A stretch of DNA of 64,000 nucleotides from Icerya purchasi. Taxonomy: Eukaryota > Arthropoda > Insecta > Hemiptera > Monophlebidae. The stretch is from contig CM077115.1 in NCBI GenBank assembly GCA_039619475.1, positions 417,764,557 through 417,828,556 of the forward strand, in the 5' to 3' direction. A model generated the notes under the pieces. It ran no database searches and was not told where the DNA came from. It saw nothing but the letters and a program-made list of their open reading frames with translations. Below, piece by piece: positions 60,416 to 64,000 of this stretch. The position numbers and the translations under genes are program-made. Positions within the stretch are counted from its first letter, which is position 1, and the number at the start of each line of letters is the position of its first letter.

Positions 60416-60827
60416 ACCCTACATGTACACACTAACACAAAAACATACTCATACTCAAAGCTCATGACTACTTTATTCAATACGCATATGTAACCAACTA
60501 TTCCTGACGGAATGACATTTTTCTGACGTAATATTTCCACTGCCACAACTGATTTAAACCAAGTAAAAGCGCATGCATCGTTCTCACACACATGTCGATC
60601 GTTAGCGATATCGTAATTTTTTTTTAAATTAACCAAAGTATAATATTTAAAGCATAAAACTAACGTGAGCTCCCTATTCCCTGCTTTATACCATTCAAAT
60701 GTATTTTTTAATTTTTTTATTTTTTCCATGCCTAAGCATTATAAAAATTGATCTAAGTATATTTCTCATTTTCTACGGTTCCAAAAATTTTTTCTTTATT
60801 CTCCGATCGTTACAAAAACGTACTGAC

Positions 60828-61176
60828 TAGTGATGGGAAACTTCGAAATGTTTCATTCGAATTATTCGATTGTTCGATAACTTCGAATGCATTCGATTGT
60901 TCCACAGTTGCATTCGAAATGTTATTTCATTCGTATAATTCATTCGTATTCACATCAATCATTCGAATTAAAATCATTCGAATCAAAATCATTCGAATTA
61001 AAATCATTCGAATCAAAAATCATTCAAATCAAAATCATTCGAATCAAAATCATTCAAATTAAAATCATTTAAATCAAAATCATTCGATTGTTTTTTTGTT
61101 TTTTTGTTTTGTTTTTTTTTTTTGACGATTGTTGATTGTTTCGATTGTAAAAACATTTCGAAATCGCACATCACTA
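60828..61176. mobile_element. hAT-like MITE, tandem copy 1
   Basis: The left end TAGTGATGGGAAACTTCGAA pairs with the right end TTCGAAATCGCACATCACTA. Flanks gtactgac (60820-60827) and gcactgac (61177-61184) match at 7 of 8, fitting an 8-bp TSD. The centre holds about eight tandem ATTCGAATCAAAATC-type units (60960-61085), which create meaningless IRIKI/SFELK repeats when translated. Confidence 0.8.
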
Positions 61177-61459
61177 GCACTGACAGATCACATGCTTATA
61201 TCTACCATAGTGTTAGCCACCACGAAAGCGATCCATTCGATCCCGTGCACATTCTGCTCTCGATAGTTTCCCTATCGTTCATAATAATTTTTCAAAGCCT
61301 AAGTATCATAGAATTAGTGCAAGTATATTTATTATTTTTTCTCACTTACGATTATTTTTCCGTCCGTAAGTATTATAAAATTAGTCTAAGTATATTTCTC
61401 ATTTTCTACGGTTCCAAAAATTTTTCCTTATTCTCCAATCGTTACAAAAGCGCACTGAC

Positions 61460-61799
61460 TAGTGATGGGCAACTTCGAAATGATTCATTCGAATTATTCG
61501 ATTGTTCGATAACTTCGAATGCATTCGATTGTTCCACAGTTACATTCGAAATGTTATTTCATTCGAATAATTCATTTGTATTCACAACAATCATTCGAAT
61601 TAAAATCATTCGAATTAAAATCATTCGAATTAAAATCATTCGAATCAAAATCATTTGAATCAAAATCATTTGAATTAAAATCATTCAAATTAAAATCATT
61701 CGAATCAAATCATTCGAATGAAAATCATTTGATTGTTTTGTTTTTTTTTGACGATTGTTGATTGTTTCGATTGTAAAAACATTTCGACGCACATCACTA
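61460..61799. mobile_element. hAT-like MITE, tandem copy 2
   Basis: Starts TAGTGATGGGCAACTTCGAA and ends CGACGCACATCACTA. Flanks gcactgac (61452-61459) and gcactggc (61800-61807) match at 7 of 8. It has about nine central 15-bp units (61590-61725). Because the flanking DNA is duplicated as well, this copy arose by tandem duplication of copy 1 with its surroundings (or the reverse), not by a new insertion. Confidence 0.82.
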
Positions 61800-63239
61800 G
61801 CACTGGCAGATCACACGCTTATATCTACCATAGCGTTAGCTACCACAAAAGCGAACCATTCGATCCCGTGCACACTCTGCTCTCGATAGTTTCCCTATCG
61901 TTCATAATAATTTTTCCAAGCCTAAGTATTATAGAATTAGTCTAAGTATATTTATTATTTTTTCTCACTTACGATTACTTTTCCATCCATAAGTATTTAT
62001 GTATGTTTTCCCCGGTTCTAAAAATAAATCTATCGATGTCTCGCCCCTCAACGAAAGCATACACATCATTCTCACGCACGTGTCATTCGTTCGCGTTACC
62101 ACTTTTTTTCAAAATTAGTCCAAGTATATTTTATTATTTTTCTCATTACGATTATTTTCAGTCCGTAAGTATTTCTGTATGTTTTCCGAGGTTTTAAAAA
62201 TTAATCCGAACAAACATTCAGACTGTTGTGAAAGCATACTATCTATCCCTCCCGCACAGACTCTATATTACTCTATTACGAGTTCTTCAAAAATTGATTC
62301 GAATATGTTTTTCATTTTTTTTTTTTTTCAATCCTAAAAATTCATTCTTTCTACCCCCGCCCCCTCACATCTAAAATTGCTGATCTTTCGTAATCTTTAT
62401 TTATTTTATCGATTCTAAAAATTAATCAATGGTTCACTCGAAAGCATACCGTACATTCCCACACACATACCTTTTATCACGAATTTCCCTATTGATCATG
62501 AACTTTTTTCAGCGTTAGCCACAATAGCATATCACATTGGTCTCGCATACACACCACATGCAGTTCTATATGTCTAATTTTTATTAACGATCTTTATTTT
62601 TTTGTACTGGTATTACTTTTTCCTACACAGTCATGTCATCATATACACTTAACATTGTCAAAAATAATTTTAACCTTTCGAGAAAGAAAAATCTCCGATC
62701 AATAAAAAATATTTATTAACTTCACAATTATTTTTAATATTATTCGTTTCACTATAAACATATTTTTTTATTTAATAAACTCATCCGCATCATCAATCGT
62801 TTCAAGACATTATTGTTTCGAACGTCAATACCTGTTTTCCAAGAATCGATAACCTCTGCAGGTATATATCTCGTCGTCACAACAACCTTTACCTGCATGA
62901 CTCACATACCTTCAAGACCACTTGTACATTGCTCGCACGCTATTTACCATTATTCGGTACAAGAATATTTTTCACACTCCCTCACATATGCGCATACACT
63001 CAAAGTCCTCGATTACTTTGTTTGTATACAAATATATTCAGCTTTCTTCGACGGAACAACATTTTTCTGACGTAACATTTCCACTGCCACAACCGATTCA
63101 AAGGTAGCTAATGAGATAGACTATCGAACGGAATCATTCAAGCGGTCAGTATTAGTTTTATGTTAAACATGTGTATTTTGTCGAATCTGTGTTCACGCAT
63201 TATTAAAAAATTTACGTCAACGTTAAAGAAAATAATTTC

Positions 63240-63325
63240 CTATGTTTTTTCTCTTTTTTTCTCTATCATTTATTTTTGTCTTTTATCTTTCCTTTTTCTC
63301 TTTCTTTTTCTCTGTATTTTTTTTA
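63240..63325 (+). promoter_or_regulatory. Candidate 3' splice site (polypyrimidine tract plus AG)
   Basis: About 80 bases of almost pure pyrimidine end in TTTTTTTTAG at 63316-63325, 31 bases before the ATG at 63357. This is the layout of an intron end within a 5' leader. No donor or upstream exon could be identified. Confidence 0.5.
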
Positions 63326-63356
63326 GTGAAAAGTTTGAAATACATATTATTCAATC

Positions 63357-64000
63357 ATGAACGCTAATATAGTTAACATAAGCAGCAACTCAAAATCAAT
63401 TAAGGACACCGAATTTATTCAGAATTTATTTGCGAGTGATAGCGACTCGCATACGTCTTCGTCACTTCAATTACCGCAATCAGATGGTGGTTATTCTTCA
63501 ACAGAATCAACATCTTCTACACATAAAATCGTTGGTCCAGTATTATTGTCAGATCAGATGGATATAGCGGAATATTTTGTAGATTTCAGCTTCCATAAGG
63601 ATTCTGATTATGGTTTTCTAGTAACCGAACTAGCGATGATTGATATGTCTGGCGGGAGGTGTTTACATACGCTATACAAGCCAAGCAGAGCATGGTCTGC
63701 ATCAAAAATGCCTCATTTACAATGCTCTTCCGTGAGTCATTACTTGAAAACCCCCTCATTATTTCCCTGTAGGGAAGAAATATTCATGGCACGTGATGTA
63801 TTCACAATACTGTCTGAAAAACCGAAGGTTCGCGTATATATTTTAACCACTTATGCAAAACTTATATTATGGGAACTTAACGAAAAGTCTGAATTGTTGC
63901 GTGACTTGGACTACGAACTCGTTAATATGGAGAAAGTCTTTCGAGTACCTAGTATTGATGATTTATATCAAGAATACTCTGGTATAAGCAATCTGGTAAC
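63357..64000 (+). CDS. Uncharacterised protein, N-terminal part; possible exonuclease-like fold (runs off the window)
   Basis: Open frame of 214 codons without a stop up to the window end. TGA at 63336-63338 is in frame upstream, and A at -3 favours this ATG. Residues 26-56 are Ser/Thr-rich and probably disordered. A compact domain seems to begin at about 68 with MDIAEYFVDFSF, then FLVTELAMIDMSGG (87-100), LHTLYKPSRAW (103-113), VRVYILTTYAKLILWEL (158-174), LDYELVNMEKVFRVPS (184-199). The pattern (hydrophobic-Asp strand, ELAxID, L-x-KPxxxW, a second strand followed by K/L-W-L, then NxE and PS-x-x-L) recalls uncharacterised invertebrate proteins with an RNase H/3'-5' exonuclease-like fold. Here DxE is DFS, so catalysis is doubtful. 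Codon use is less AT-biased than the flanks, and no shift or stop interrupts it. Host gene versus domesticated or mobile-element gene cannot be decided from this part. No signal peptide or membrane segment is visible. Confidence 0.72.
   Translation, partial: MNANIVNISSNSKSIKDTEFIQNLFASDSDSHTSSSLQLPQSDGGYSSTESTSSTHKIVGPVLLSDQMDIAEYFVDFSFHKDSDYGFLVTELAMIDMSGGRCLHTLYKPSRAWSASKMPHLQCSSVSHYLKTPSLFPCREEIFMARDVFTILSEKPKVRVYILTTYAKLILWELNEKSELLRDLDYELVNMEKVFRVPSIDDLYQEYSGISNLV

Larger units (their letters stand above)
60420..63115. repeat. Locally duplicated, G-poor block
   Basis: A unit of about 632 bp is repeated in tandem. Anchor segments 'aagtatatttctcattttct' occur at about 60755 and 61388. 'cgatagtttccctatcgttc' occurs at about 61261 and 61889. 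'ccgtaagtatt'-type starts recur near 60731, 61362, 61988 and 62163. The outer parts also match each other: 'tttttctgacgtaatatttc' (60517) and 'tttttctgacgtaacatttc' (63062), each followed by CACTGCCACAAC. The plus strand is poor in G throughout. Confidence 0.75.

Noticed and set aside
60960..61085. Regular 15-bp repeats resembling an array
   Set aside because: Not CRISPR: there are no unique spacers, the units are contiguous, and the context is eukaryotic.
61104..61658. Long plus-strand frame of 184 codons
   Set aside because: Low-complexity product of the G-poor duplicated block and MITE tandem units. The IRIKI repeats are the 15-bp array.
63357..64000. Terminal gene as an endogenous viral gene
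   Set aside because: Nothing in the visible part points to a particular virus family; the resemblance is only to an exonuclease-like fold pattern.

Overview
The window looks like repeat-dominated, AT-rich nuclear DNA of an arthropod, probably an insect. The evidence is the mix of decayed LINEs (I/Jockey/R1-like with RNase H, CR1-like and RTE-like), several non-autonomous hAT elements with 8-bp target duplications, a tRNA-derived SINE, and a likely Penelope-like fragment. Many A/T homopolymers and TA, TAA, TGAT and CA microsatellites are present. There are no operons, Shine-Dalgarno sites or closely packed ORFs. I infer the species group only from this repeat content.

Layout. 0.5-1.2 kb: LINE C-terminus (+). 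3.36-4.41 kb: internally deleted hAT with transposase remnant. 5.96-6.39 kb: short hAT MITE. 9.1-12.6 kb: a three-level nest in which a LINE (-) is split by a 2.8-kb unclassified DNA element (9181-11998), which itself carries a Penelope-like insertion folded into a perfect 119-bp palindrome. 12.85-15.7 kb: CR1-like LINE (-) with a hAT MITE inside. 17.4 and 19.0-19.6 kb: LINE scraps. 21.3-22.8 kb: fold-back element, a second palindromic MITE and a tRNA-SINE side by side. 25.07-27.65 kb: near-complete but dead hAT of the ZMYM/TTF type. 29.8-31.4 kb: LINE ends (-). 34.36-34.65 and 38.74-39.72 kb: a TA-bounded dispersed repeat in three copies. 38.03-38.70 kb: probable hAT MITE. 39.9-40.3 and 42.9-45.5 kb: LINEs (-), the second with recognisable endonuclease and RT. 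46.69-49.82 kb: RTE-like LINE (+) with (TGAT)n tail. 52.95-55.08 kb: two LINE fragments (+). 57.84-58.4 kb: LINE fragment (-). 60.4-63.1 kb: locally duplicated block containing two copies of a hAT MITE.

The only credible intact coding sequence is at the right edge. An open frame from 63357 runs off the window (214 codons visible), preceded by an in-frame stop and a strong 3' splice-site signal. It resembles, tentatively, a family of uncharacterised invertebrate proteins with an RNase H/3'-5' exonuclease-like fold. The rest (about 63 kb) has no supportable host gene and is best read as intergenic or intronic sequence. No cooperating gene system was found; the biology here is transposon nesting, fold-back formation and microsatellite birth.
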